NCBI GenBank assembly: GCA_025350055.1
Contig: JANXYK010000062.1
Coordinates: 1-64,000, forward strand
Length of the DNA stretch: 64,000 nucleotides
Direction: 5' to 3'
From: Gammaproteobacteria bacterium
GTDB taxonomy: Bacteria > Pseudomonadota > Gammaproteobacteria > Steroidobacterales > Steroidobacteraceae
A program made the position numbers and the translations under genes. The notes beneath the pieces are model-generated. The model saw only the letters and a program-made list of their open reading frames with translations, had not been told where the DNA came from and searched no databases. The number at the start of each line of letters is the position of its first letter. Positions within the stretch are counted from its first letter, which is position 1. Shown here piece after piece: positions 44,684-55,300 of this stretch.

Positions 44684-47182
44684 GTGAAGCGTACCAATTT
44701 CCTGTCGACACTCCTGCTGGCCGGACTGGCTGCAGTGCTCAGTGCCTGCTCGGGCGGCGCCGCGACCACCCTGAATGGCAATGCGGCCACTGGCGTGACC
44801 GCGTCCAGCTACGCGGGCCCGGCTCCGGGCAGCGCCGATGTGCAGGCCTTCAAGGTCAACCTGTGGCAGAACATCAACGGCGCCAACCGCTGCGGCACCT
44901 GCCACAAGGCTGGTGGCCAGAGCCCGATGTTTGCGCGCTCGGATGACGTCAACCTGGCCTACAACGATGCGCTCACGGTCGTGAACCTGTCGCAGCCCGA
45001 CCAGTCGCGCATGGTGCAGAAGGTCGCCGGTGGCCACAATTGCTGGCTCTCGAGCGCCCAGGCCTGCGCCGACATTCTCACCACCTGGATCAAGAACTGG
45101 GCCGGCGGCGTCAGCGGCGGCGGCACGCAGATCCAGCTCGTTGCGCCGCTCGACAAGGACGTGGGCAGCACCAAGACTTTCCCGGCCAGCGCGGCCGGCT
45201 TCCAGACCACGATCTACCCGCTGCTCACGCAGTTCTGCGCGCGCTGCCACAGCGCCAATGCGCTCACGCCGCAGACGCCGTATTTCGCCAGCAGCGATGT
45301 CAACGAGGCCTATGCGAACGCGCAGGCCAAGATCAATCTCGATACGCCGGATCTCTCACGCTTCTACGTGCGCCTGCATGACGAGAGCCACAACTGCTGG
45401 GTGCCGCCTGGCAGCTCGGCGGTCAGCTGCCCGCAGAGCTCGGCGACGATGCTCGCGGCCATCCAGGCCTTCGTCAACGGCATACCGGTCAGCACGGTCG
45501 ATCCGTCGCTGGTGCTCTCCAAGGCGCTGACGATGTACGACGGCACCATCGCCTCGGGCGGCAACCGCTACGAGACGGGCATCATTGCCAAGTACCAGTT
45601 CAAGGAAGGCACGGGCTCGACCGCCGACGATACCAGCGGCGTCGATCCGGCCCTGAACCTCACGCTCGCCGGCGATACCAGCTGGGTGGGCGGCTGGGGC
45701 GTGCGCTTCGGACCGAACGGTGGCGAGGCGCGCGGTGGCGCGGCCAGCCAGAAGCTCTACAACCTGATCAAGAACAGCGGTGAGTTCTCGGTCGAGCTGT
45801 GGACCGCGCCGGCCAACGTGACCCAGGAAGACGCCTACATGGCGAGTCTCTCGGGCGGCACGTCCTCGCGCAACTTCACCATGTCGCAGCATGCTTACCA
45901 GTACGAGATGCTGACGCGCTCGAGCGCCACCGACGCCAATGGCGCCCCGGCGCTGCTGACGCGCGACACCGATCGCGACGCGCAGGCTTCGCTCCAGCAC
46001 GTGGTGCTCACCTACGACGCGGTCAACGGCCGTCGTCTGTACGTGAACGGCAACTACACCGGCGACGTGGATGCCGAGAAGGGCGGCACGCTGGGCAACT
46101 GGGACGACACCTTTATATTCCTGCTCGGCAACGAGACCTCGGGCAACCGCAAGTGGCAGGGCACGCTGCGCTTCGCGGCCGTGTACCAGAAGGCGTTGAC
46201 CCAGGAGCAGATCCAGCAGAACTTCGCCGCCGGCGTCGGTGAGCGTTACTTCCTGCTGTTCAATGTCAGCCAGCTCACGGGCATGAACCAGGCCTATGTG
46301 ATGTTCGAGGTGAGCCGCTACGACAGCTACAGCTACCTGTTCAACAAGCCGGTGTTCATCAGCCTCGATCCGGCGGCGATGCCGGGCAGCATCCCGATCA
46401 AAGGCATGCGTATCGGCATCAACGGTGCCGAGGCCAAGGTGGGCCAGGCTTACGCGCCGCTCGATGTCATGGTGAGCAACGCCAACTTCACCGCCGGCGT
46501 GGGCCAGCGGCTCTCGGATGTGGGCACCGTGATCGCGCTGGAGAAGGGGCCGGATTCCGACCTCTTCTTCCTCAGCTTCGACCAGATCGGCACGCAGACG
46601 CACGTGCGCACCGATCCCGTGCCGCCGACGCCAGCAACCCCGGCCGACAAGCCGGAGGCCTCGCAGCTCGGCATCCGCACCTTTGCCGAGATCAATGCCT
46701 CGTTCGCCAGCATCACTGGTGTGTCGAGCGGCAATGCCAACGTGAAGTCTACGTATTTGCTGGTGCAGCAGCAGTTGCCCTCGGTACCGTTCATCGAAGG
46801 CTTCGTGGCCTCGCACCAGGTCGGTGTCGCGCAGCTCGCAATCCAGTATTGCGATTCGCTGGTCGAATCGAACCAGGCGGGCACGTACTTTCCGGGCCTG
46901 AATTTCGGTGCGCCGCCGAGCAGTGCCTTCATGGACACCACGCCGCTGATCACGCCGCTGCTCACCAATGGCGTGGGCGTGAACCTGAGCACGCAGCCGC
47001 TCGATGCGGATGCCAGCATCGACCACCCGGATGTGAGCACCGAGATCAACCGCCTGGTCACCAAGCTGACCAACTGCAACCCGGCTGACCCGACCTGCAC
47101 GGCGACACCGGCACGCACCAAGACCATCACCAAAGCCGCCTGCGCCGCCGTGCTCGGCAGCGGCGCCGTGCTGATCAAGTAA
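44684..47182 (+). CDS. Dihaem lipoprotein with a LamG/concanavalin-like domain
   Basis: 832 residues: lipobox LSAC (Cys22). Two haem motifs in a tandem: CGTCH (GANRCGTCHKAGGQSPMFAR) and CARCH (TQFCARCHSANALTPQTPYF), each followed by a similar DVN(L/E)AY.(D/N)A segment, so this region is an internal duplication. A LamG domain follows (SGEFSVELWTAPANVTQEDA, HVVLTYDAVNGRRLYVNGNY, FLLGNETSGNRKWQGTLRFA). The last 300 residues are unassigned. The lectin-like fold suggests binding to glycan or surface polymer. 25 bp after the previous gene. Confidence 0.88.
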   Translation: MKRTNFLSTLLLAGLAAVLSACSGGAATTLNGNAATGVTASSYAGPAPGSADVQAFKVNLWQNINGANRCGTCHKAGGQSPMFARSDDVNLAYNDALTVVNLSQPDQSRMVQKVAGGHNCWLSSAQACADILTTWIKNWAGGVSGGGTQIQLVAPLDKDVGSTKTFPASAAGFQTTIYPLLTQFCARCHSANALTPQTPYFASSDVNEAYANAQAKINLDTPDLSRFYVRLHDESHNCWVPPGSSAVSCPQSSATMLAAIQAFVNGIPVSTVDPSLVLSKALTMYDGTIASGGNRYETGIIAKYQFKEGTGSTADDTSGVDPALNLTLAGDTSWVGGWGVRFGPNGGEARGGAASQKLYNLIKNSGEFSVELWTAPANVTQEDAYMASLSGGTSSRNFTMSQHAYQYEMLTRSSATDANGAPALLTRDTDRDAQASLQHVVLTYDAVNGRRLYVNGNYTGDVDAEKGGTLGNWDDTFIFLLGNETSGNRKWQGTLRFAAVYQKALTQEQIQQNFAAGVGERYFLLFNVSQLTGMNQAYVMFEVSRYDSYSYLFNKPVFISLDPAAMPGSIPIKGMRIGINGAEAKVGQAYAPLDVMVSNANFTAGVGQRLSDVGTVIALEKGPDSDLFFLSFDQIGTQTHVRTDPVPPTPATPADKPEASQLGIRTFAEINASFASITGVSSGNANVKSTYLLVQQQLPSVPFIEGFVASHQVGVAQLAIQYCDSLVESNQAGTYFPGLNFGAPPSSAFMDTTPLITPLLTNGVGVNLSTQPLDADASIDHPDVSTEINRLVTKLTNCNPADPTCTATPARTKTITKAACAAVLGSGAVLIK

Positions 47183-47200
47183 GCGCAACCACCAGGATCA

Positions 47201-48799
47201 ATGAGGCTGCCTATGAAGATTCGTCGCAAACGTCCCCTGGGGTTGAATGATCCGCTGCGGCATCCGGATCATCCGTTGCCGGTCACTCGCCGCCAGTTTC
47301 TGGGGCAGGGCATGATCAGCGGCGGTGTCGCGATGGTGGGCGCCTCGGCGTTCAGCCTGTTCGCGAACCCGCGCGCAGCCTATGCCGCGCTCTCGCCCGA
47401 TATCGCGGCGCTCAAGAGCAGCCCCTGCAATATCGTGCCCGGCGCCGGCAAGATCCCCTTCATCTGCTTCGACCTCGCCGGTGGCGCCAACATCGCCGGC
47501 TCCAACGTGCTGGTGGGCCAGGGCGGCGGCCAGCTCGACTTCCTCTCGACCGCGGGCTACAGCAAGCTGGGCCTGCCGGGCAACATGGTGCCCAATGCCT
47601 CGATCGGCGCGGGCAGCTTCATCGACCAGCAGCTGGGACTGGCCTTCCACTCCGACAGCGCCTTCCTGCGCGGCATCCTCGAGCGCACGGCGGTCACCAC
47701 GCGCGCCAACATCAATGGCACGGTGCTGCCGGCGCTCAGCCAGAACGATACCGGCAACAATCCGCACAACCCGATGTACGGCATCTACTCGGCCGGCGCG
47801 CTCGGCGACCTGCTGCCGCTGATCGGCTCCGACAGTTCCGACTCGGGCGGCAATTCGGTGGCGCCTTCCTACATGATGGATGCCACAGCGCGCCCGACCA
47901 AGGTCGATCGTTCTTCAGACGTCACGGGTCTGGTCGACACCGGCAAGCTGGTGGGTCTGCTCAGCCAGGCCGATGCCACTGCGGTGCTCGAATCGATGGA
48001 GCGCATCAGCCGCAAGAAGCTCAACAACGTCGAGCTGCGCACCGACATGAGCGCCGACGCCGTGGTCAAGGAGCTGGTGCAGTGCGGTTACGTGAAGGCG
48101 GCCGACCTGGCCGATCGCTACGGCAATGCCAAGGCGGCGCTCGATCCGGATATCGATCCGCTGATTGTCGGGCCGACCGGCATCTTCACGCAGGCCGAAT
48201 ACGATGGCGACAGCGAGATCCGCAAGACCGCGGCCGTGATGAAGATGGTCGTCAACGGCTATGCGGGTGCCGGCACCATTGAAATGGGTGGCTTCGACTA
48301 TCACACCGGCGATCGCTCGACCGGCGAAGGCCGCGATTTCCGCGCCGGTCGCTGCATGGGCGCCTGCCTCGAATACGCGGCACGCCGGCACATGCCGCTG
48401 ATGCTCTACGTGTTCAGCGATGGTTCGCTCTCCTCGAACGGCATGATCGATAACTCGGCAGCGGGACGTGGCAAGGGCGTGTGGACGGGTGACAACCAGT
48501 CGACGGCGGCGGCCTTCTTCCTGGTGTACAACCCGGCAGGTCCGATCGCTGCGATCGCCAACCAGATCGGTCACTACAGCGCCGATGGTTCGGTGGTGAG
48601 TACCTCGAGCCCCGCGGCCAATGCGGTGAACCTGCTGGCGGAAACCGTAGTGCTGAACTACATGGCGCTGCATGGCCAGGAAGGCCAGTTCGCTACTCTG
48701 AAGTGGGCCAGCGGTGTCGGTACGGGACTGGGCAGCACGGCCGGTCTCATCGGCTTGCCGCCGATAGCAGCGCCCAACCAGAAATTCGCGCCCAGCTGA
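47201..48799 (+). CDS. Tat-exported DUF1501-like protein
   Basis: 532 residues: twin-arginine leader VTRRQFLGQGMISGGVAMVG, then IPFICFDLAGGANIAGSNVL, LPGNMVPNASIGAGSFIDQQ and GMIDNSAAGRGKGVWTGDNQ. MGGFDYHTGDRSTGEGRDFR in the C-terminal half recalls the 'GGFDTH' segment of DUF1501 proteins, which are usually paired with DUF1800 or haem proteins and whose function is unknown. No haem motif. It is 18 bp downstream of the LamG gene. A second ATG at 47213 is possible. Confidence 0.85.
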   Translation: MRLPMKIRRKRPLGLNDPLRHPDHPLPVTRRQFLGQGMISGGVAMVGASAFSLFANPRAAYAALSPDIAALKSSPCNIVPGAGKIPFICFDLAGGANIAGSNVLVGQGGGQLDFLSTAGYSKLGLPGNMVPNASIGAGSFIDQQLGLAFHSDSAFLRGILERTAVTTRANINGTVLPALSQNDTGNNPHNPMYGIYSAGALGDLLPLIGSDSSDSGGNSVAPSYMMDATARPTKVDRSSDVTGLVDTGKLVGLLSQADATAVLESMERISRKKLNNVELRTDMSADAVVKELVQCGYVKAADLADRYGNAKAALDPDIDPLIVGPTGIFTQAEYDGDSEIRKTAAVMKMVVNGYAGAGTIEMGGFDYHTGDRSTGEGRDFRAGRCMGACLEYAARRHMPLMLYVFSDGSLSSNGMIDNSAAGRGKGVWTGDNQSTAAAFFLVYNPAGPIAAIANQIGHYSADGSVVSTSSPAANAVNLLAETVVLNYMALHGQEGQFATLKWASGVGTGLGSTAGLIGLPPIAAPNQKFAPS

Positions 48800-48966
48800 T
48801 CGCAACCGGCTGATCGTTCGCTGTCGCGCATCACAGACGCTCGCGGTGGTTCCATGAGCCGCCGTCTTGCCGCATTCTTCCATCATGGCTATCGCATCCG
48901 AGCTCCAGATGATGTCAAATGGCGGGCGGCGTCCGGCGCCGTTGTTCATTGCTTAAGGAGCCGCTG

Positions 48967-49473
48967 TTGATCCGCAGGTTCGGACGGATATCCGTGCTAT
49001 TGGCGCTGCTGGCTGCGCTGCAGCCCGCGGCGCTCGCCGACGCCCAGCCGGGCAGCGCCGCTCCCGATTTCGCCCTGCCGGCCGCCAGCGGCGGCAATGT
49101 GCGGCTCTCGGAATACCGTGGCGATGTGGTGCTGCTGGCCTTCTGGAGCAGCCGCTGCGCGCGCTGCGTGACGCAGCTCACGGCGCTCGATGACCTGCAG
49201 ACCACCTACCGTTCCGCGGGCCTGGTGACGCTCGCGGTCAGCGTCGATGACGATCTCGCGCGCGCGACGCGCTTCGCGAAATCGCATCCGGCGCGCTTCC
49301 CGCTGCTGCTCGACCGGCGCAAGGGCGTCAGCCGGGCCTATGGCATCGAGCGCCTGCCCACCACGGTGCTGATCGACCGGCGCGGCCGCGTTCACAGCAT
49401 CCAGCCGGACTTTCGCGGTATTGATAACTCGTACGTCGCGCAGTTGCGCGCCTTGCTCGATGATCCGCTGTGA
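48967..49473 (+). CDS. TlpA/peroxiredoxin-like redoxin with CARC active site
   Basis: 168 residues: signal peptide (RISVLLALLAALQPAALA), then APDFALPAASGGNVRLSEYR, VVLLAFWSSRCARCVTQLTA (active site CARC) and IERLPTTVLIDRRGRVHSIQ with the cis-Pro loop. It is a second thioredoxin-like protein of the locus, different from the CGPC protein at 38521-39021. TTG at 48967 after AAGGAGCCGC is the best start; the longer frame lacks a site. Probably periplasmic. 168 bp after the DUF1501-like gene, so a secondary promoter may lie between. Confidence 0.85.
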   Translation: MIRRFGRISVLLALLAALQPAALADAQPGSAAPDFALPAASGGNVRLSEYRGDVVLLAFWSSRCARCVTQLTALDDLQTTYRSAGLVTLAVSVDDDLARATRFAKSHPARFPLLLDRRKGVSRAYGIERLPTTVLIDRRGRVHSIQPDFRGIDNSYVAQLRALLDDPL

Positions 49474-49519
49474 TGGCCGTAAAGCGGTCGCTGACAGTCT
49501 TGCCAATGGATTGCCCACT

Positions 49520-50233
49520 ATGAGAATTGCAGGAATTGCTGGCCGGCAGCGCGGTTTTGCGCCGCTGGCACTGGTGCTGCTGGCGTTGTCGCTGTGGCAG
49601 ACAGCACCGGCCTGGAGCGCAGATGCCGACTTGCCGGCTGTGGCCACGAGTCCGGCGGCGGGCAGTGCCGCGGCCGCGCCGGCCAGTACACCCGCAGCAG
49701 CGAGCGCGGTTGCGCCTGCCGGCGCGCCGGCGAGCGGCGAGGGCGCAGCACCGGCCGATCCCACGGCACCGGCCGCCGATGGCAGCACGCGTGCGCTCGA
49801 TGAACAGATCCAGGATCTTAAGCAGCAGGTGGTCGATCTCAACAAGGACCTGTTCGTCCTCGAGGAAGAGCTGCTGTTCCCGGCCAACACACAGGTGGCG
49901 GTGTTCATCTCCATGGATGTCGGTGAGTTCTTCGGCCTCGACTCGGTCACGGTGAAGATCGACAACAAGGAAGTCGGAACCTACCTGTACACGCCGCGCG
50001 AAGTCGCGGCACTCGCCAAGGGCGGCGTGCAGCGCTTATATGTCGGCAACCTGCGTGCCGGCCCGCACGAGCTGGTGGCGCTGTTCGGTGGCAAGGGCCC
50101 CAACGAACGCGACTACCGGCGCGGCGCGTCGATCAAGTTCGAGAAGGGCGTCGGCGCCAAGTATCTCGAGCTGAAGATTTCCGACCGGGCGCGCAAGGCG
50201 CAACCGGAGTTCGAGATCCGGGACTGGGAGTAA
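49520..50233 (+). CDS. Secreted coiled-coil protein of the envelope locus
   Basis: 237 residues: signal peptide (LALVLLALSLWQTAPAWS), an Ala/Pro-rich linker of about 55 residues, a short coiled coil (LDEQIQDLKQQVVDLNKDLF) and an all-beta-like domain (TQVAVFISMDVGEFFGLDSV, VTVKIDNKEVGTYLYTPREV, LRAGPHELVALFGGKGPNER). I do not know the family by name, but genes of this kind are seen next to TPR and TolQ/TolR genes. It ends 7 bp before the first TPR gene. Confidence 0.75.
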   Translation: MRIAGIAGRQRGFAPLALVLLALSLWQTAPAWSADADLPAVATSPAAGSAAAAPASTPAAASAVAPAGAPASGEGAAPADPTAPAADGSTRALDEQIQDLKQQVVDLNKDLFVLEEELLFPANTQVAVFISMDVGEFFGLDSVTVKIDNKEVGTYLYTPREVAALAKGGVQRLYVGNLRAGPHELVALFGGKGPNERDYRRGASIKFEKGVGAKYLELKISDRARKAQPEFEIRDWE

Positions 50234-50240
50234 CGCTCTG

Positions 50241-52331
50241 TTGCGGCGACCCCAGGCGCTACTGAAGCCGCTGCTGGCCAGCGGTGTCGTGGCGTTGTCG
50301 GCCCTGATCGCGTCGCCGGCACTGGCTGCGCGCGCGGCGCCCACCGACAGCCTGCCGAAGATCCGTGTCCAGGATCTGTTCTACGGCGACGTGCTGTTCC
50401 ATTTCTATGCCGGCGAAGAATTCGAAGCGCTCACGCGCCTCGAGGCCTACGAGCATTGGCAGCGCATGCCCCATCATCAACACGATGCGGCGCTGTTGGC
50501 CGGTGGCCTGTACCTCTCGCTCGGCATACACAACGAAGCGGGCAAACGCTTCGAGACACTGCTCGGCAACGATGTGCCGGTCGGCGTGCGCAACCGCGCC
50601 TGGTTCTACCTGGCCAAGGTCTGGTACACGCGCGGCTACTACGATCGCAGCGAACAATCGCTCGGGCGCATCACCGGCACGCTCACGGCGGCGCTCGAGG
50701 CTGAACGCCAGCATCTGCTGGTCAACGTGCTGATGCGCCAGAACCGCTTCGATGAAGCGGCCACACGCCTGGCTGGCTGGCAGGGCCCGCCGGACTGGAT
50801 GGCTTACGCACGCTTCAATCTCGGCGTGGCCCTGGTGCGCCAGAACCGCATGAGCGATGCCGATCCGGTGCTGACCGCGGTCGGCACCATGGAAGTGGGC
50901 GGCGAAGAGCTGCTGGCGCTGCGCGACAAGGCCAATCTCGCGCTGGGCTATGCCTGGCTGCAGGCGAACAATGCGGCCAATGCGCGCGTGGCGCTCGAGC
51001 GCGTGCGACTCACCGGGCCCTACGCCACGCGTGCGCTGCTGGGCGTGGGCTGGGCCGATGCGCAGCTCGGGCAGTTCCGCGAAGCGCTCACGCCCTGGCT
51101 GGAACTGCATGAGCGGAACCTGCTCGACGCGGCGGTGCAGGAATCCTTCCTCGCCGTGCCCTATGCCTTCAGCAAGCTGGGCGCCAATGCGCAAGCCGCC
51201 GACTACTACGAATCGGCGATCAAGTCCTTCGAGAGTGAAGCCGGCCAGATCGATGATTCGATCGTGCGCATCGGCGAAGGGCGGATGCTTGATGACCTGC
51301 TGGGTGCCGACAAGCAGGCGAAGCAACTGGGCTGGTTCTGGCAGTTGCGACAGCTCCCCGATGCGCCGCAGTCGCGCTACCTGTACGCGTTGCTGGCGGA
51401 CAACGATTTCCAGGAAGGCCTGAAAAATTACCGCGACCTGAGCTTCCTCGGCGACACGCTGACGCGCTGGGACCAGAGCATGGATGCCTTCGGCGCCATG
51501 ATCGATACGCGTGAGCGCGCCTATGCCGATCGCCTGCCGCGCACCGATGCCCTGCTGGCGAGCGATCTGCCTGCCAAGTTCCTCGCGGCGCGCGCCGCGG
51601 TGGATGCGCGCCTCACCAGCATCGAAACCGGTGATGATGTGGCGGCGCTGGGCACCGGGGCCGAGCAGAAGCAGTGGGCCAAGCTGCGCCAGCTCGAGGG
51701 TACGCTGGTGAGTGCGACGGCCGCAAATCCCGAATCCCTGCAGATCGAGCGCGACAAGCTCAAGCTGATGAAGGGCGTGCTCTACTGGCGCCTCGACAGC
51801 CAATTCAAGCAGCGCGACTACAGCCAGCGGCGTGCCTTGCGCGCGCTCGATGCAGCGCTCAACGAAGCGCAGAACCGCTGGGCGCGCGTGCAGCGCGCAC
51901 GCGGCAGCGTGCCGACCAACACGGGCGAGTTCGCCGCGCGCATTGCGGCGCTGGCGGCACGTATCGCGGCCATGCAGCAGTCGCTCAAGGATTCCGCTCA
52001 GCAGCAGAACGTGTTCCTGCAGCACCTGGCGCAGAACGAACTGCTGGCACAGAAAGAGCGCCTCGCCGCCTACCAGGTACAGGCGCGCTTCTCGCTGGCC
52101 GACATCTACGATCGCGCCAGTGCCGGCGAGCCGCGCAAGCCTGCGCCAGCGCGCGATGCGTCGAACGCGCCGGCCGCTGGCGATGGTGCGCCCAATGAGG
52201 CTGCGCCCACCGACACCGCGCCCACCGACACCGCGCCCACTGACACTGCGCCCACTGACACTGCGCCCACTGGCGCAGCGCCCAACAGCACGGCGCCGGG
52301 CGAGCCGACGCCCACAGGCAGTACGCCATGA
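50241..52331 (+). CDS. Large periplasmic TPR protein
   Basis: 696 residues: signal peptide (LLASGVVALSALIASPALAA) then helical repeats of TPR/Sel1-like type (AALLAGGLYLSLGIHNEAGK, RNRAWFYLAKVWYTRGYYDR, ARFNLGVALVRQNRMSDADP, ALLGVGWADAQLGQFREALT). A later coiled stretch (NTGEFAARIAALAARIAAMQ) precedes a low-complexity tail made of PTDTA repeats. It may act as a periplasmic scaffold. The TTG start at 50241 lies 7 bp after the previous stop and its own stop overlaps the next ATG. Confidence 0.85.
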   Translation: MRRPQALLKPLLASGVVALSALIASPALAARAAPTDSLPKIRVQDLFYGDVLFHFYAGEEFEALTRLEAYEHWQRMPHHQHDAALLAGGLYLSLGIHNEAGKRFETLLGNDVPVGVRNRAWFYLAKVWYTRGYYDRSEQSLGRITGTLTAALEAERQHLLVNVLMRQNRFDEAATRLAGWQGPPDWMAYARFNLGVALVRQNRMSDADPVLTAVGTMEVGGEELLALRDKANLALGYAWLQANNAANARVALERVRLTGPYATRALLGVGWADAQLGQFREALTPWLELHERNLLDAAVQESFLAVPYAFSKLGANAQAADYYESAIKSFESEAGQIDDSIVRIGEGRMLDDLLGADKQAKQLGWFWQLRQLPDAPQSRYLYALLADNDFQEGLKNYRDLSFLGDTLTRWDQSMDAFGAMIDTRERAYADRLPRTDALLASDLPAKFLAARAAVDARLTSIETGDDVAALGTGAEQKQWAKLRQLEGTLVSATAANPESLQIERDKLKLMKGVLYWRLDSQFKQRDYSQRRALRALDAALNEAQNRWARVQRARGSVPTNTGEFAARIAALAARIAAMQQSLKDSAQQQNVFLQHLAQNELLAQKERLAAYQVQARFSLADIYDRASAGEPRKPAPARDASNAPAAGDGAPNEAAPTDTAPTDTAPTDTAPTDTAPTGAAPNSTAPGEPTPTGSTP
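52203..52262 (+). repeat. 15-bp tandem repeat encoding PTDTA units
   Basis: Four copies of GCGCCCAC(C/T)GACAC(C/T), two of each variant, then a partial GCGCCCACTGGCGCA. The period keeps frame and encodes APTDT repeats near the C terminus of the TPR protein. The pairs of identical units suggest recent slippage. Confidence 0.9.
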
Positions 52332-55300
52332 AGCGCGCACTGCAAGTGTTGCTCGCCAGCGGCGCGCTGCTGTGCCTGCAGGGCACAGCGCTGGCGGCGA
52401 ACCCGCCGCCCAAGCGCGCCGCCACCGTCGGCGATCTGATCAAGCGCAATGTCGAGGTGCACACGGATGCGACCGTGGCAGGCAGTACGGCCAAGGCCAT
52501 GGAGGGCTACAAGCAGTTCCTCGAGCTGTCGAACGCCGATGCCAAGTTGCGCGCCCAGGCGTTGAAGCGCCTTGGCGACCTGAACCTGGAATCCGGCGAG
52601 CTCGAGCGCATGTCGAGCGAGGTCACGCAGCTGGACATGCAGGGGAACGAGGCGATCAAGCTCTATGCCACGCTGCTGAAGGCCTATCCCGACTACGCGC
52701 ACAACGACGAGGTGCTCTACCAGCTGGCGCGTGCCTATGAAACCACGGGGCAGCGCGCCCTGAACCTGGCGACGCTCGACCTGATCGTGCGCCGCTTTCC
52801 TAACAGCCGCGAGATTGCCGAGGTGCAGTTTCGCCGTGGTGAGGTGCTGTTTTCCGACCAGCGCTATGCCGACGCCCAGCAGGCCTACGAACAGGTGGTG
52901 GCGCGCGGTCCGGGCGGCTCCACGTTCTACAGCCAGAGTCTCTACAAGCACGGCTGGTCGCTATACAAGCGCTCGCAGTACGAAGAGTGCCTGGGCTCCT
53001 TTGCGAAGCTGCTCGATCGCATGCTGGCCGACAGCCGTCATGTCGGTGCAGCGCGCAACCTGGATACGCTCTCGCGCGCCGATCGTGAACTCGTCGAAGA
53101 CACGCTGCACGCGATGGGCCTCGCCTCTTCCAATCTGGATGGCGCCAAGACCCTCGATCAGCTGCTCGCCAAACGCGGTCCGACCCCTTACGCCTGGCTG
53201 CTGTATTCGCGCCTGGGCGATCTGTACGTGCAGCAGAAGCGCTACCAGGATGCGGCCAACACTTATCGCGCCTTCGTGGCGCGCGATCCGGTCGATGTGC
53301 ACGCACCTACTTTGAGCAACCAGGCGATCGCGGCCTACGCCAAGGGCGGCTTTGCCGACCTGGTGGTAGAGGGCAAGGGCGAGTACGTGCGCAGCTACGG
53401 CTTTAAGACGGCGTTCTGGAAGGGGCGCGAGCGCGGTGCCTTCCCGCAGGTGGTGGCCGAGCTCAAGAGCAACCTGAAGGATCTCGCGCAGTACTACCAC
53501 GCACAGGCGCAGAAATCGAAGAAGCTCGAGGACTACACCACGGCCGCAGGTTGGTATCGCGACTACCTGGCCTCGTTCCCGGATGATCCGGATTCGGCCG
53601 AGACCAACTACCTGCTGGCCGAGGCATTGTTCGAGAGCCATCAGTTCCCGGATGCGGCCAGCGAATACGAACACACGGCCTATGCCTATCCGATCGGTGC
53701 GCGTTCGGCGGCCGCCGGCTATGCGGCGCTGGTTGCGTACCAGAAGCAGGAAGAGCTGCTGCCCGCGGTGCAGCGTCCGGCCTGGCATGAGAAGGCCACG
53801 GCCTCGGGCGTGCATTTCGCCGAGACCTTTCCTGATCATCCCGAGAGTGCCAGCGTGCTGACGCGTGCGGCGCAGGATGTGTTCGCGCAGCACGATCTGC
53901 CGCGCTCGATCAAGCTGGCCGACTCGCTGCTGGCGCGCACGCCCCCGGTCGATGCCGCCAAACAGCGTATCGGCTGGACGATCATCGGCCAGGCACAGTT
54001 CGAGCAGGGCGTGTTCGACAAATCCGAGACCGCCTTCACGCGCGCGTTGACGGTCACGCCGCCCGCGGCGCCCGAGCATGCCGACATCACCGAACGCCTG
54101 GCAGCCGCCGTCTACAAGCAGGGCGATGCCAAGCGCAAGGCCGGCGATGATGCGGGCGCGGCCAACGATTTCCTGCGCGTCGCCACGGTGGCGCCAGCCT
54201 CGAAGGTGGTGGCCACGGCGCAATACGATGCAGCGGCCTCGCTGATCAATGCCAAGCAGTGGCCACTCGCGATCAAGGTGCTCGAGGCGTATCGCCGCGA
54301 CTACCCCAAGAGCGAATATGGCGCGGACATCACGCGCAAACTGGCGGTCGCGTATGTCGAGGCTGGGCAGGGTGCGCAGGCCGCCGCCGAATTCGAGCGC
54401 ATCGCTGCGGCGCCGGGCGAAGATCCGGCCGTGGCGCGCGAGGCCACGCTCCGTGCCGCCGATCTTTACGAAAAATCCGGCAATGGCGCGCATGCGATCA
54501 GCATGCTCGAGCAGTTCGTGCAGCACTATCCGACTCCGGTGGTCGATGCCGAGGAGGCGCGCGCGCGACTGGCCGATTTCGCCTCGCACGCCAGCAACGC
54601 CGAGCGCCTGCGCTACTGGCAGAACGAAATCGTCAAGGCCGATGCCGCGGCCGGCACGGGACGCACCGACCGCACCCGTTCGCTGGCCGCTACGGCGCGC
54701 CTGGCGCTGGCGGCACCGGCGCGCGATGCCTTCCGCGCGGTGCAGCTCACGCTGCCGCTGAAGAAATCGCTGGCAGCGAAGAAGCAGGCCATGGAGAGCG
54801 CACTCGCGGGTTACAAGGCCGTGGTGGCCTACGATGTCGCCAGCACCACGACCGCGGCCACCTATGAGATGGCGGAGATCTACCGCACGCTCGGCAAGGA
54901 CCTGCTGGCTTCCGAGCGGCCCAAGAAGCTCAGCGCCGAGGAGCTCCTGCAATTCGACTCGCTGCTCGAAGAGCAGGCCTTCCCCTTCGAGGAGCAGGCC
55001 ATCTCGATCCACGAGGTCAACGCGCATCGCGTCCACGATGGCATCTACGACGATTCGGTACGCAACAGCTACCGCGCGCTCGCCGAGCTCAAGCCCGCGC
55101 GCTATGCCAAGACCGAGACCACCAGCGATCTGTTGCGCAGCATTGCCACGCCGGCTGATGGGCAGCTGCCGCCCGCAGCGGTGGCCGATTTCACGCACGG
55201 CGTGGCCGATCTGCTCGCTGGCCGGCCCACCGACGCCGAACTCGATTTCAAGCAGATGGAATTGCAGTATCTGACGCTGGCAGAGCCCTCGGTAAACCTC

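Noticed and set aside
50259-52340. A 693-codon open frame antisense to the TPR gene
   Set aside because: The high GC content yields long shadow frames. It has no domain, no plausible ribosome site and is rich in Arg/His, while the plus-strand frame has a signal peptide and TPRs. The same holds for long minus frames opposite 24.3-25.9, 43.5-44.8, 45.4-47.2 and 53.0-55.5 kb.
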